Of a stretch of 64,000 nt of DNA, positions 45,714-53,836 are shown piece by piece. Numbering within the stretch: the first letter of the stretch is position 1; each line of letters starts with the position of its first letter. Under the pieces are notes generated by a model. It did no database searches and had not been told where the DNA came from. It was given only the letters and a program-made list of their open reading frames with translations. The DNA is from Rhizobiaceae bacterium. Its GTDB lineage: Bacteria > Pseudomonadota > Alphaproteobacteria > Rhizobiales > Rhizobiaceae. The stretch spans positions 124,001 to 188,000 of the forward strand of contig JAILWO010000005.1 of NCBI GenBank assembly GCA_025698895.1, given 5' to 3'. The position numbers and the translations under genes are program-made.

Positions 45714-47021
45714 TTATGTGATCTTCGGGGCTGAGCCGTTGGGCGAAATACCGTCCAGCAGCATTTTGATGAGCAGATCCGTGAAAGCTGAAAGCGTATA
45801 GTATCCGCGTTGGTCGCCCTTGCCGGGATCGAACCATTCGACCGTCCAATTCAGCGCGCCCAGCATGGCCTGCCGTAGCGGAACCACCTTGATGTCGGAG
45901 CGCAAGGCTCCGGCCGTCTGCGCCTCGCGCAACAGCCGATCCCAGACCTTCGCGTATTGGTGTCGAACAGGCCGATGGCGCGAGCGGATCCCTTCCGGCA
46001 GCATCCCATAGATGCGGATGTTGGCGGAGGTAAACTCGCTGACACGGAACAAATATGCCATGTGCGTCGCGATTGCCGTCGCGATCCGGTTTCTATGATC
46101 TTCCTTGTTCGGCCATATGGCGGCGGCATGGCTGACGCCGTTCAAGAGATCACGCAGGCCCAGGTCGAGCACCTCATCGAGAATTTCCTCCTTCGAGCCG
46201 AAATGGTAGTAGACGCTGCCTGCCTCAAGGCCCGCTTCCGATGCGACACGTCGTATTGTAGCGGCCTTGTAGCCGCTCTCTCGCAAGATTCGCGCGGCCG
46301 TGCGAAGGATTTGATGGCGGGTTCGTTCGGCCTTCCCCGCTGGTTCGAGTCCATCTGTTAGGTCAAGAGATTCGACCGATTTTCTGACCGTTCCGCCACG
46401 TTTGGTGCACATGCCGTCGAGCAGCAGTTTCGACAAGCGTTCCGATAGCAGACTGACCGGATAACGTTCGCTGTCGTACCATTCCGCTGTCCAGTTCATA
46501 GCTCCGAGGATGAACTGGCTGACCAGGGTGACCGAGATGTCACCACGCAGATCGTCCTGATGGTGCTGCAAAAATGATCGCCAGAGCTGCGCATAGGCCT
46601 CTCGCAAGGGACGATGCGCTCTGCGGCGCTTGTCCGACAGCATAGGGAAGTTCCTGATATTCGCCGAAGTGAAATCACTTTCTTTCAAAAGGAAACAAAG
46701 GTGAGTGTCGACAAGCTGCGCGAACGTTTTCCGGAATGGGTCACCTTCCGCCGCCGACCGTTCGACGATCCCCCGAATTTGCTCGTAGAGTTGTCTAACC
46801 CCAATATCGAGGACCTCGTCCAGGATCTGATCCTTCGAGCCGAAATGATAGTAGATGCTACCGGCTTCCAGGTTCGCCGCCTCGGCGATCCGCCGCATGG
46901 TGGTCGCGTTGTATCCCTCTTTGCTAAATAGCTTCGCCGCCGCCAGGAGGATCGCGCGACGCGTCTGCACCGATTTCCCGTATGGCTCGTCGCCGGGGCT
47001 ATGGGGGAGGATTTCTTCCAT
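45714..47021 (-). CDS. Double TetR regulator: two complete TetR units in one polypeptide
   Basis: 435 aa, about twice a normal TetR. Unit 1 (about 18-206): RRAILLAAAKLFSKEGY, RIAEAANLEAGSIYYHFGSK, then ligand domain with DFTSANIRNF and GAMNWTAEWYDSERY. A linker of about 25 residues follows. Unit 2 (about 232-425): HQILRTAARILRESGY, RVASEAGLEAGSVYYHFGSK, EFTSANIRIYGMLP and GALNWTVEWFDPGKG. Both HTHs and both ligand domains look intact, with no internal stop. ATG 47021 has a GAGAG-type site. TetR proteins normally act as homodimers; here one chain may act as a built-in dimer. Operator H lies 46 bp upstream. Confidence 0.93.
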   Translation of the reverse strand: MEEILPHSPGDEPYGKSVQTRRAILLAAAKLFSKEGYNATTMRRIAEAANLEAGSIYYHFGSKDQILDEVLDIGVRQLYEQIRGIVERSAAEGDPFRKTFAQLVDTHLCFLLKESDFTSANIRNFPMLSDKRRRAHRPLREAYAQLWRSFLQHHQDDLRGDISVTLVSQFILGAMNWTAEWYDSERYPVSLLSERLSKLLLDGMCTKRGGTVRKSVESLDLTDGLEPAGKAERTRHQILRTAARILRESGYKAATIRRVASEAGLEAGSVYYHFGSKEEILDEVLDLGLRDLLNGVSHAAAIWPNKEDHRNRIATAIATHMAYLFRVSEFTSANIRIYGMLPEGIRSRHRPVRHQYAKVWDRLLREAQTAGALRSDIKVVPLRQAMLGALNWTVEWFDPGKGDQRGYYTLSAFTDLLIKMLLDGISPNGSAPKIT

Positions 47022-47057
47022 GGATCTCTCTTTCGACGCTGGACATCAGTTTATCAG

Positions 47058-47085
47058 TTGAGGTAATTCGAACAAGCGTTAGAAT
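47058..47085 (+). promoter_or_regulatory. Promoter overlapped by operator H
   Basis: TTGAGG (47058-47063), 16-nt spacer, TAGAAT (47080-47085), reading towards the BadH-like SDR. Confidence 0.5.
47068..47083. promoter_or_regulatory. Operator site H (TetR-type palindrome, most degenerate)
   Basis: TCGAACA-AG-CGTTAGA: arms agree at five of seven positions. Sits between the divergent double-TetR gene and the BadH-like SDR. Confidence 0.55.
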
Positions 47086-47134
47086 GCGCGGTCATTCCAC
47101 GGTGCCTGCGACACCGGCAAAAGGAGAAACGGGA

Positions 47135-47896
47135 ATGCGCGGACTGAAAGGCAAGAGAGTAATCGTCACGGGTGGCGGAAGCGGAATCGGGCGGGCGATC
47201 TGCACCCGCTTCGCCGAGGAAGGAGCCGAGGTTGCGGTTTTCGACCTCAATGAAGAAGGTGCCCGGCAAACCGTCGGAACGATCGAAGATGCAGGCGGCA
47301 AGGCTCGTGCTTACACCGTCGACATCACCGACCGCAAGGCAGTGGACGCCGCAGTGGCCGAGTTCGAGGCCGGCGGGCCGATCGACGTTCTCGTTAACAA
47401 TGCCGGATGGGATGAGATCAAGCCGTTCCTCGAGACCGATCTTGATCTGTGGAAGAAGATCATAGACATCAACCTCTACGGCCCTCTTCATATGCATCAT
47501 GCTGTTCTTCCGGGCATGGTAAGGAATGGGTCCGGCCGCGTCGTGAACATCAGTTCGGATGCGGGCCGCGTCGGCTCCTCGGGCGAGGCGGTCTATTCGG
47601 CCTGCAAAGGTGGCATCATTTCCTTTACCAAGACTGTCGCGCGGGAATTGGCCCGCAAGGGCATTCAGCTCAACGCGGTCGCGCCCGGTCCGACAGACAC
47701 CCCGCTATTCGCAGAAGTCGCCAAGGGCGAAGCCGGAGAGAAGATTGCGGAAGGCCTTAAACGGGCGATCCCCATGAGACGTCTCGCCCAGCCGACGGAC
47801 TATCCCGGGATTGTGTGTTTCCTCGCCTCGGACGATGCCGGATTCATAACCGGACAGGTCATTTCCGTATCGGGCGGGCTGTCAATGCACGGTTGA
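47135..47896 (+). CDS. SDR family oxidoreductase, BadH-like (2-hydroxycyclohexanecarboxyl-CoA dehydrogenase type)
   Basis: 253 aa from ATG 47135 (AAGGAGAAACGG). VTGGGSGIGRAICTRFAEEG, NNAGWDEIKPF, MHHAVLPGMV, an intact active site (SSDAGRVGSSGEAVYSACK) and FITGQVISVSGGLSMHG follow the pattern of BadH, the NAD-dependent 2-hydroxycyclohexanecarboxyl-CoA dehydrogenase of Rhodopseudomonas cyclohexanecarboxylate breakdown. It should oxidise a 3-hydroxyacyl-CoA, possibly alicyclic. Divergent from the double TetR gene; followed by a strong terminator, so it may be a single-gene unit and a direct target of that regulator. Confidence 0.87.
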   Translation: MRGLKGKRVIVTGGGSGIGRAICTRFAEEGAEVAVFDLNEEGARQTVGTIEDAGGKARAYTVDITDRKAVDAAVAEFEAGGPIDVLVNNAGWDEIKPFLETDLDLWKKIIDINLYGPLHMHHAVLPGMVRNGSGRVVNISSDAGRVGSSGEAVYSACKGGIISFTKTVARELARKGIQLNAVAPGPTDTPLFAEVAKGEAGEKIAEGLKRAIPMRRLAQPTDYPGIVCFLASDDAGFITGQVISVSGGLSMHG

Positions 47897-47949
47897 CAGC
47901 CCGGCGGTGCTTTCCGGTTCCAAACGATGTCAAGGTTTCCTCCCCACCT

Positions 47950-47976
47950 GGCCGCATTCAGTGCGGCCCCTTTTTT
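47950..47976 (+). terminator. Rho-independent terminator after the BadH-like SDR
   Basis: Perfect 7-bp stem GGCCGCA/TGCGGCC with loop TTCAG, then CC and six T. It lies 53 bp after the SDR stop and 18 bp before the acyl-CoA synthetase start. Confidence 0.85.
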
Positions 47977-47993
47977 AGGTCAGAAGATCCGTA

Positions 47994-49931
47994 ATGTTCG
48001 AGGCCGACCAAACCATCAAGGAAACAAGTACGCTCGCGGCATTCATGGACCGTTGTGGCGTTGCGAACTACGAGGAATTGGTCGAACGCGCAGACAGTGA
48101 CCCGGATTGGTTCTGGACGCAGATTCTCGACCTCACCCGCATTCGATTCGCCCGCCCGTACGACCGTCTGCGCGAGATCGGCGACGGACCGGAGAACATC
48201 CGCTGGGGAATCGGCGGCGCACTGAATCTCACCGAAACCTGTCTCGACGCGCACATCGAGAAGGGGCTCGGCGATAAGACAGCGATCGACTGGGTGGGCG
48301 AAGACGGCAGCCGCCAGCAATGGAGCTATTCCCGGCTTGCCGAGGAAGCCGCGCGCGTTGCCTCCGCCCTCTCGGCGCGTGGAGTGAGGCCCAGCCAGGG
48401 CGTCGGCATCTACATGCCGATGATCCCCGAAATCGAGGCCGCGCTTCTGGGCATCGCGCGGCTGGGCGCCGTAGCGGTCCCGCTATTTTCGGGGTTTGCG
48501 CCGCATGCCATCGTCACCCGCCTGAACGACGCCCGTGCCGTTGCCGTGCTGACTGCGGATGCGACGCCCCGGCGGGGCAAGCCGGTCTGGATGGAAGCCA
48601 CCCTGGCCGAGGCACTGGCGGAGGTGCCCTCGGTGCATACCGTGTTCAGCCTGCGGCGCTTCGGCGGCCCAGTGGCCGATCCGGCCCGCGATCTCGACTG
48701 GCAGGAAACCGTCGCTAAGGCCGACGCGACGCGGCCGGCGCATCCGGTGGAGACCGACGCACCGCTGCTCATCGCCTACACCTCGGGCACCACCGGCAAG
48801 CCCAAGGGGGTGGTTCACACGCATTTGGGCGTACAGGCCAAGGCCACGGCCGATTTTCTGCTGTGTCTCGATCTAAAGCCCGATGATCGGCATCTTTGGA
48901 TGACGGACATGGGTTGGGTGATGGGGCCCCTCACGCTGATTTCGGTGCTGCTTGCGGGCGCCACGTTGGTGCTCGCCGAAGGAGCGCCCTCGATGCCGGG
49001 CGATCCCTTCCGCCTACTGCGGCTGGCCGCCGAGAACAAAGTTACTCATATGGGCGTTGCCCCAACGCTGGTGCGGCAATTCATGACGCAGGATCCCGCG
49101 CCGCTGCGGGGGTACGATCTTTCCGCACTGCGTATCGTCGCCTCGACCGGAGAGCCCTGGACCGAAGATGCCTGGCTTTGGCACCTGGAGCATATCTGCC
49201 GGCACCACGCGGTACCGCTCAACATTTCGGGTGGAACCGAGCTCTTCGGCGCAATTCTTTCCTCGACCGTACTGCACGAGGTGAAGCCGGGTGGCTTTTC
49301 GGGTCAGGCGCTGGGCGTCGGTGCCAAGGTGCTGCGCGTGGACGGCAGCGAGGCTGCGCCGGGCGAGGTCGGCGAATTGGTCGTCACCCGGCCGCCGATG
49401 GGGCTGACGCCGACGATCTGGGGCGACAAAAAGCGCTATCTCGACACCTACTGGTCCACGTTTCCCGGCATCTGGCGCCATGGCGACTGGGCGCGGCGCG
49501 ATCCGGACGGCACCTGGTTTATCCTCGGCCGTTCCGATGACACGCTGAACATTGCCGGCAAGCGCATCGGGCCACCGGAGATCGAGGCGGCGCTGACCGA
49601 AACGGGGAAAGTTGTAGATGCAGCGGCGATACCCGTCCCCGACCCCATAAAGGGTACAACGGTGATTTGCATCTGCGTCACGGCGCCCGGTGTGACGCCC
49701 GATGACAGGCTCGTCGAGCAGCTCAAGGACCGCGTCGGCGAGGTGGTTTCGAGGCCCTTCCGCCCGAGCGAGATCCATTTCGTCGAGGCGCTGCCCAAGA
49801 CCCGCAGCATGAAGACGATGCGCCGGATCGTGCGCGCCGCCTTCCTGGACGAGGATCCGGGCGACCTCTCCTCGATCAGCAATCCCGAAACGATGGAGGC
49901 CATCGCGGCCCTGAGAAAGGACAAGCCATGA
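47994..49931 (+). CDS. AMP-dependent acyl-CoA synthetase (acetyl-CoA-synthetase-like, 645 aa)
   Basis: 645 aa ANL ligase with an N-terminal cap (SDPDWFWTQILDLTRIRF) as in acetyl/propionyl-CoA synthetases. P-loop IAYTSGTTGKPKGVVHTH, W-D-MGWVMG, ISGGTELFG in place of the usual YGxTE, HGDWARRDPDGTWFILGRSDD hinge and a C-terminal LPKTRSMKTMRR with the catalytic Lys. Activates a short or medium acid, possibly branched; in gene order it occupies the place of the Atu-cluster synthetase (AtuH). ATG 47994 has a weak ribosome site and lies directly behind a terminator, so it needs its own promoter or read-through. Confidence 0.88.
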   Translation: MFEADQTIKETSTLAAFMDRCGVANYEELVERADSDPDWFWTQILDLTRIRFARPYDRLREIGDGPENIRWGIGGALNLTETCLDAHIEKGLGDKTAIDWVGEDGSRQQWSYSRLAEEAARVASALSARGVRPSQGVGIYMPMIPEIEAALLGIARLGAVAVPLFSGFAPHAIVTRLNDARAVAVLTADATPRRGKPVWMEATLAEALAEVPSVHTVFSLRRFGGPVADPARDLDWQETVAKADATRPAHPVETDAPLLIAYTSGTTGKPKGVVHTHLGVQAKATADFLLCLDLKPDDRHLWMTDMGWVMGPLTLISVLLAGATLVLAEGAPSMPGDPFRLLRLAAENKVTHMGVAPTLVRQFMTQDPAPLRGYDLSALRIVASTGEPWTEDAWLWHLEHICRHHAVPLNISGGTELFGAILSSTVLHEVKPGGFSGQALGVGAKVLRVDGSEAAPGEVGELVVTRPPMGLTPTIWGDKKRYLDTYWSTFPGIWRHGDWARRDPDGTWFILGRSDDTLNIAGKRIGPPEIEAALTETGKVVDAAAIPVPDPIKGTTVICICVTAPGVTPDDRLVEQLKDRVGEVVSRPFRPSEIHFVEALPKTRSMKTMRRIVRAAFLDEDPGDLSSISNPETMEAIAALRKDKP

Positions 49932-50782
49932 TCACGGTCTTCGGAGCCACGGGCACCACCGGCGCGCCACTGGTGGAAGCGCTTCTCACCAGGGGCGCGA
50001 GGCTGCGTGCCGTCACCGGCCAGCCTGCGAAGGCCACGGCGCTGGTGGCGAAGGGTTGCGATGCCGCCGTGGCGGATTTCGGCGACCGCGACGCTTTGGA
50101 ACGCGCCTGCCAAGGAGCGGAGAAGGCCTATCTCGTGACGCCGCCGCATCAGGACATGCGCCGCTGGAAGGCCAATGCCATCGTCGCGGCCAAGGCGGCG
50201 GGCGTGCGCCATGTGGTCATGTCCACCGGACTCGGTGCTTCGCCCAGGGCGCGGCTGACCTTCGGGATGTGGCATTCCGAAAGCCAGGAACTGCTGAAGG
50301 ACAGCGGCATGGACTGGACCTTGGTTCAGCCCACCTATTTCATGCAAAACCTTCTGTGGCAGGCTGAAAACATCGTCTCCGATGGCGTCTATTATGACGA
50401 TCTGGGTGGGCCGGTGGCGTGGGTCGACGCCCGTGACATCGCCGATGTGGCGGTCGAGGCGCTGCTTGGCGCGGGCCATGCTGGCAAGGCCTATGGCCTG
50501 ACGGGCGCGGAGGCGTTGACCGGCGAGGAGATCGCCTCTCTCCTCAGCGAGGCGACAGGCCGCGCGGTGACATGCGCCTCCTTGCCGCCGAATCAGGCCA
50601 AGGCGCAGATGATTGCGAACGGCATGCACCCCGACGTCGCCGCCGCCATGGTGGAGTTGGCCTCGCTCGCAGCCAAGGGCTATCTCGCCGGCATTGAGAC
50701 CACGGTCAGCGAGGTGCTCGGCCGCCCGGCGCGCCGCTTCCGCGACTTTGTGGCCGGGAACAGGCATGCCTACGTCGGATAA
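49928..50782 (+). CDS. NmrA-like NAD(P)H-binding SDR
   Basis: 284 aa starting in an ATGA overlap with the synthetase stop. ITVFGATGTTGAPLVEALL is the dinucleotide-binding motif; LVQPTYFMQNLLW and DIADVAVEALL are NmrA/QorB features. No catalytic YxxxK. Related in type to the SDR at 32.8 kb. Its 3' end overlaps the AraC-type regulator by 17 bp, a common partner arrangement in which the SDR is the regulator's target. Confidence 0.85.
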   Translation: MITVFGATGTTGAPLVEALLTRGARLRAVTGQPAKATALVAKGCDAAVADFGDRDALERACQGAEKAYLVTPPHQDMRRWKANAIVAAKAAGVRHVVMSTGLGASPRARLTFGMWHSESQELLKDSGMDWTLVQPTYFMQNLLWQAENIVSDGVYYDDLGGPVAWVDARDIADVAVEALLGAGHAGKAYGLTGAEALTGEEIASLLSEATGRAVTCASLPPNQAKAQMIANGMHPDVAAAMVELASLAAKGYLAGIETTVSEVLGRPARRFRDFVAGNRHAYVG

Positions 50783-51506
50783 GGCGGCGCCCGCGCCGCT
50801 TTATCTCGAGCTCGCGCCGCCGGCCGGGGCCCCCGCCCAGATCGACCATTTCTTCGTCTACTGCGATTGCGGCCTCTTGTCGGGTCCCGGCACCGGCCGC
50901 TTCGCCACCGATCTCTTTACGCTTTCCCTGACGCTGCGCGGCGGAGCCGATCGCGGCCCCCGCCCGCGCCTCGACCTCGAACCGCCCCGCCCCGCCTTCA
51001 GCCCGCGCCGCGCGCCCTTCGAGGGCGCGATCGCCGGAATGCGCCTCGACGCCGCGCCCCACCTTCTCCCCTCCGAAGGGAATCTGGACGCGCTGACCCT
51101 TGCTCTTCTGGCAGTGGCGGGGAACGGTGAGGCCTGGGCGCCGCTTGTTGCGGCACTCGACCAGCTCGCCTGCGACCTGACCTTCTCCGGCTGCCACTCC
51201 GCCCCCGCCAGCGCGCGAAGTGAACGGCGTCGCGTCCGCGCGGCCACCGGCATGTCGCGGCGGCGGCTCGCTGCCACCCGGCGTTTCCGGACCCTGCTGG
51301 ACGGGCTTGCGGCGCGCGATCAGGCGTTAAGCGAACTGGCGCTCGATGCAGGGTACTACGACCAGTCGCACATGTCGGCCGTCTGCCGCGCCTTCGCCGA
51401 CGCCCCACCGGGCGTGCTCCGCCGCCTTGCCCGCGCGCGGCCCTCTGGCCGTTTCTTCCAAGATCAGGGACTCGAAACCCGCCTAAGACTGCTCATCGAT
51501 CCCTGA
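50766..51506 (+). CDS. AraC family transcriptional regulator
   Basis: 246 aa from ATG 50766, inside the end of the SDR gene. The C-terminal part has an AraC-type double HTH: RRRLAATRRFRTLLDGL, then ALSELALDAGYYDQSHMSAVCRAFADAPPG. The N-terminal 150 residues are Pro/Arg/Ala-rich and resemble the sensing domain of small AraC-like regulators without a recognisable ligand motif. Codon usage is very GC-rich, which gives long spurious frames on the opposite strand. Confidence 0.8.
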   Translation: MPTSDKAAPAPLYLELAPPAGAPAQIDHFFVYCDCGLLSGPGTGRFATDLFTLSLTLRGGADRGPRPRLDLEPPRPAFSPRRAPFEGAIAGMRLDAAPHLLPSEGNLDALTLALLAVAGNGEAWAPLVAALDQLACDLTFSGCHSAPASARSERRRVRAATGMSRRRLAATRRFRTLLDGLAARDQALSELALDAGYYDQSHMSAVCRAFADAPPGVLRRLARARPSGRFFQDQGLETRLRLLIDP

Positions 51507-51523
51507 CGAGGAGCAGACAGGCC

Positions 51524-51979
51524 ATGCCCGGTTTCGAGCCGAAGAACCCCGAATTCGACGCACGCGTGCGCGACAGTTTCGGACGCCAGAAGGTGATGCA
51601 CACGCTGGGCATCACCATTGCCGACCTGTCGCCCGGACGCATCGTTCTGGAGATGGCGCACAACGACGCGCTGACCCAGCAGCACGGCTTCGTTCACGCC
51701 GGCATCGTCTCGACAGCGCTCGACAGCGCTTGCGGCTACGCCGCCTTCTCGCTGATGCCGGCCGAAGCGGCGGTGCTGACCGTGGAGTTCAAAATCAACC
51801 TCCTCAACCCAGCCGACGGCGAGTGCTTCCGCTTCCAGGCCGAGGTGGTCAAACCGGGTCGCACCCTCACCATCTGCGAGGCGCGCGCCCATGCGCTGAA
51901 GGGCGGGGCGGAGAAGCTGGTCGCCACGATGACCGGTACGGTGATGGCGCTGTTCGGACGGACGGGTGTCAGCGGATAG
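51524..51979 (+). CDS. PaaI family thioesterase
   Basis: 151 aa hotdog thioesterase. FGRQKVMHTLGI near the N-terminus, FVHAGIVSTALDSACGYAA with the catalytic Asp, and EFKINLLNPADGECF. ATG 51524 is 18 bp after the AraC stop, with GAGGAGCAGA upstream. Third hotdog thioesterase in the window, closer to the standard PaaI form than the other two. Confidence 0.88.
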   Translation: MPGFEPKNPEFDARVRDSFGRQKVMHTLGITIADLSPGRIVLEMAHNDALTQQHGFVHAGIVSTALDSACGYAAFSLMPAEAAVLTVEFKINLLNPADGECFRFQAEVVKPGRTLTICEARAHALKGGAEKLVATMTGTVMALFGRTGVSG

Positions 51980-51997
51980 GCGCAGTCGAGGCAGGCC

Positions 51998-52312
51998 TCA
52001 GCTGGCCTCGCGCTCGATCCAGGTCTCCAGGACGTGGCGCTGGATCTTGCCGCTGGTCGAGCGCGGGAAGTCTTCGCAAGCGATGAAGCGGATCTCGCGC
52101 GGCCGTTTTTAGCCGGCCAGTTGATCGCGGCAAAGCCGCTTCAGCTCGTCGGCGTCAGGGCTGCCGACGTGCCCGTGCCACGGAGGCCACCGGGCGTTCG
52201 CCCCAGCGCAGGTCCCCGGCCTTTACGACGGCGGCATCGATCACCTGCGGATTCGCCAGCAGCACCCGCTCGATCTCGGCCGGATAGACGTTCTCGCCGT
52301 CCACGGCGAGAG
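51998..52312 (-). pseudogene. C-terminal remnant of an AMP-dependent acyl-CoA ligase
   Basis: On the minus strand VDGENVYPAEIERVLL and VIDAAVVKAGDLRWGERPV match the ligase C-terminal domain, and after a frame change SPDADELKRLCRDQLAG, then an in-frame TAA (52111-52109) exactly where the common LAGYKRP motif has Tyr, then KRPREIRFIACEDFPRSTSG and KIQRHVLETW to the natural stop at 51998. A frameshift, a nonsense codon and loss of the N-terminal 400 residues make it a pseudogene. Confidence 0.85.
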
Positions 52313-52654
52313 GCTCTTATGAGGACCCGCCTGGAGTGGCCGAGTTCTCGACTTACGGCTACATAGCCTCGGATTGAAACCCCCGGATTTTATCCGCTCA
52401 AACCGCAGTGCGATAGTCGATACCCGAAAGCGCTATTCGGCTGGGCTCCGGGCCGCCAACAGTCTCGCCGAGAGGCGAACATCGATGCGGACTTCGCAAT
52501 CCGCTACGGCACCGCATTTTTTCGGCAGCGTAAACCGACCGTCGGCTCCGATAATCAATCCGAGCGCCCGCCTGACCCCAGAGATTTGCCGGTCTCATGA
52601 CCGCCGCTGGGATGACGCTTGAGGGGCAGCTGCAGCCCCCTGTCAGGCACCGGA
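52313..52654. other. Gap with no recognised gene
   Basis: About 340 bp between the ligase remnant and the next gene. Short frames exist but have no family resemblance or ribosome site. Probably decayed DNA from the same deletion event that left the ligase remnant. Confidence 0.5.
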
Positions 52655-53821
52655 TCAGAACGCACCGACGCCGGTGAGGTTGCGTCCGATCACCAGCTTC
52701 TGGATTTCCGTGGTGCCATCGGGGATCGGCATCACCTTGGCATTGCGGAAGTGCCGTTCTACCGGGAATTCCTTGGTGATCCCATTACCGCCGTGGATTT
52801 GCACCGCCTTCCCGGTGATCTCAACAGACATCTCTGTGGCGTACCACTTTGCCATCGAGGTCTGAGTGTCGCAGCGGACGCCAAGATCAAGAAGCTTCAA
52901 CCCGCGCTGGCAGAGAAGCCGAGCAGCGTCGAGCTGGGTGGCCATGTCGGCCAGGTAGCCCTGGATCAACTGATGCCCGGCGATCGGCTTGCCGTGCTGG
53001 TGGCGGTCCTTCGCATAGGTCACCGCGCATTCCAGAGCCGCCTGGCCGATCCCGATGCTGGTGAGGCCTACGAAGACTCGCGCGCTCTCGAACAACTTCA
53101 GTGTTTGGAAGAGCCCACTGCCCGGCTGGCCCAGCACGTGGTCCGAAGTGGTTTCGGCGCGGTCGAAGAAGAGTTCGCAAGTCGAGGCGCCCACCAGGCC
53201 CAGCTTGCGCAGTTCGCGGCTTTCGTACTTGCCGGCGTCGCGGTCAACGATCACCATCGATATACCGCCGTCCAGATTGCAGACCACGATGGCGAAATCC
53301 GACTGTGCACCGTTCGAGATCCACAACTTTTGACCACTGATGAAGATTTTTTCGCCCTCGCGCGTGCCCCGACACTTCACCTCGCGTACGTTTGAGCCCA
53401 CCTCTGGCTCGGAGATGCAGGTGCAGGCGATGCGCTCGCTGCGCAGAAGCGGCTTTAGATAAATCTCCTTCTGCTCGGGGCTGCCCAGAAGGCTGAGGGC
53501 GAAGGCGGCATGGCCCTGGATCAGAACGGCGATCGCCAGGTCGGGCCAGATGCGCGCCAGTTCCTCATACAGAATACCGTAGCTCATCCGGTCCATGCCT
53601 GCGCCGCCATCTTCCTCGGGGATCAAGCCGCTGATCAGTCCGAACTCCTCGACCTTGGCGAACAAGCCTTTCAGCGTGTCCGCGTCCGGCGGATGGCCCA
53701 GAGCTTCGTATTTCTCCGTCAGCGGGGCGAATTCGGCCTCGGCCATCTTGCGGAAGTTCTCCAGCAACATGCGCTGGTCGTCGGTATAGATTGCCTGAGC
53801 GGCGGCGATCACGTTTTCCAT
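52655..53821 (-). CDS. Acyl-CoA dehydrogenase with Asp at the usual base position
   Basis: 388 aa. CTCISEPEVGSNVREVKCR, LWISNGAQSDFA, HGKPIAGHQLIQG and HGGNGITKEFPVERHFRNAK are family landmarks. The canonical YEGT Glu is replaced by Asp (IPDGTTEIQKLVIGR), and the alternative helix Glu is absent (FESARVFVG), so the Asp is the likely base. ATG 53821; CAGGTAGA upstream. It follows the SCP-X thiolase and atypical crotonase genes in a minus-strand operon. Confidence 0.88.
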   Translation of the reverse strand: MENVIAAAQAIYTDDQRMLLENFRKMAEAEFAPLTEKYEALGHPPDADTLKGLFAKVEEFGLISGLIPEEDGGAGMDRMSYGILYEELARIWPDLAIAVLIQGHAAFALSLLGSPEQKEIYLKPLLRSERIACTCISEPEVGSNVREVKCRGTREGEKIFISGQKLWISNGAQSDFAIVVCNLDGGISMVIVDRDAGKYESRELRKLGLVGASTCELFFDRAETTSDHVLGQPGSGLFQTLKLFESARVFVGLTSIGIGQAALECAVTYAKDRHQHGKPIAGHQLIQGYLADMATQLDAARLLCQRGLKLLDLGVRCDTQTSMAKWYATEMSVEITGKAVQIHGGNGITKEFPVERHFRNAKVMPIPDGTTEIQKLVIGRNLTGVGAF

Positions 53822-53836
53822 TGTTGTCTACCTGTG

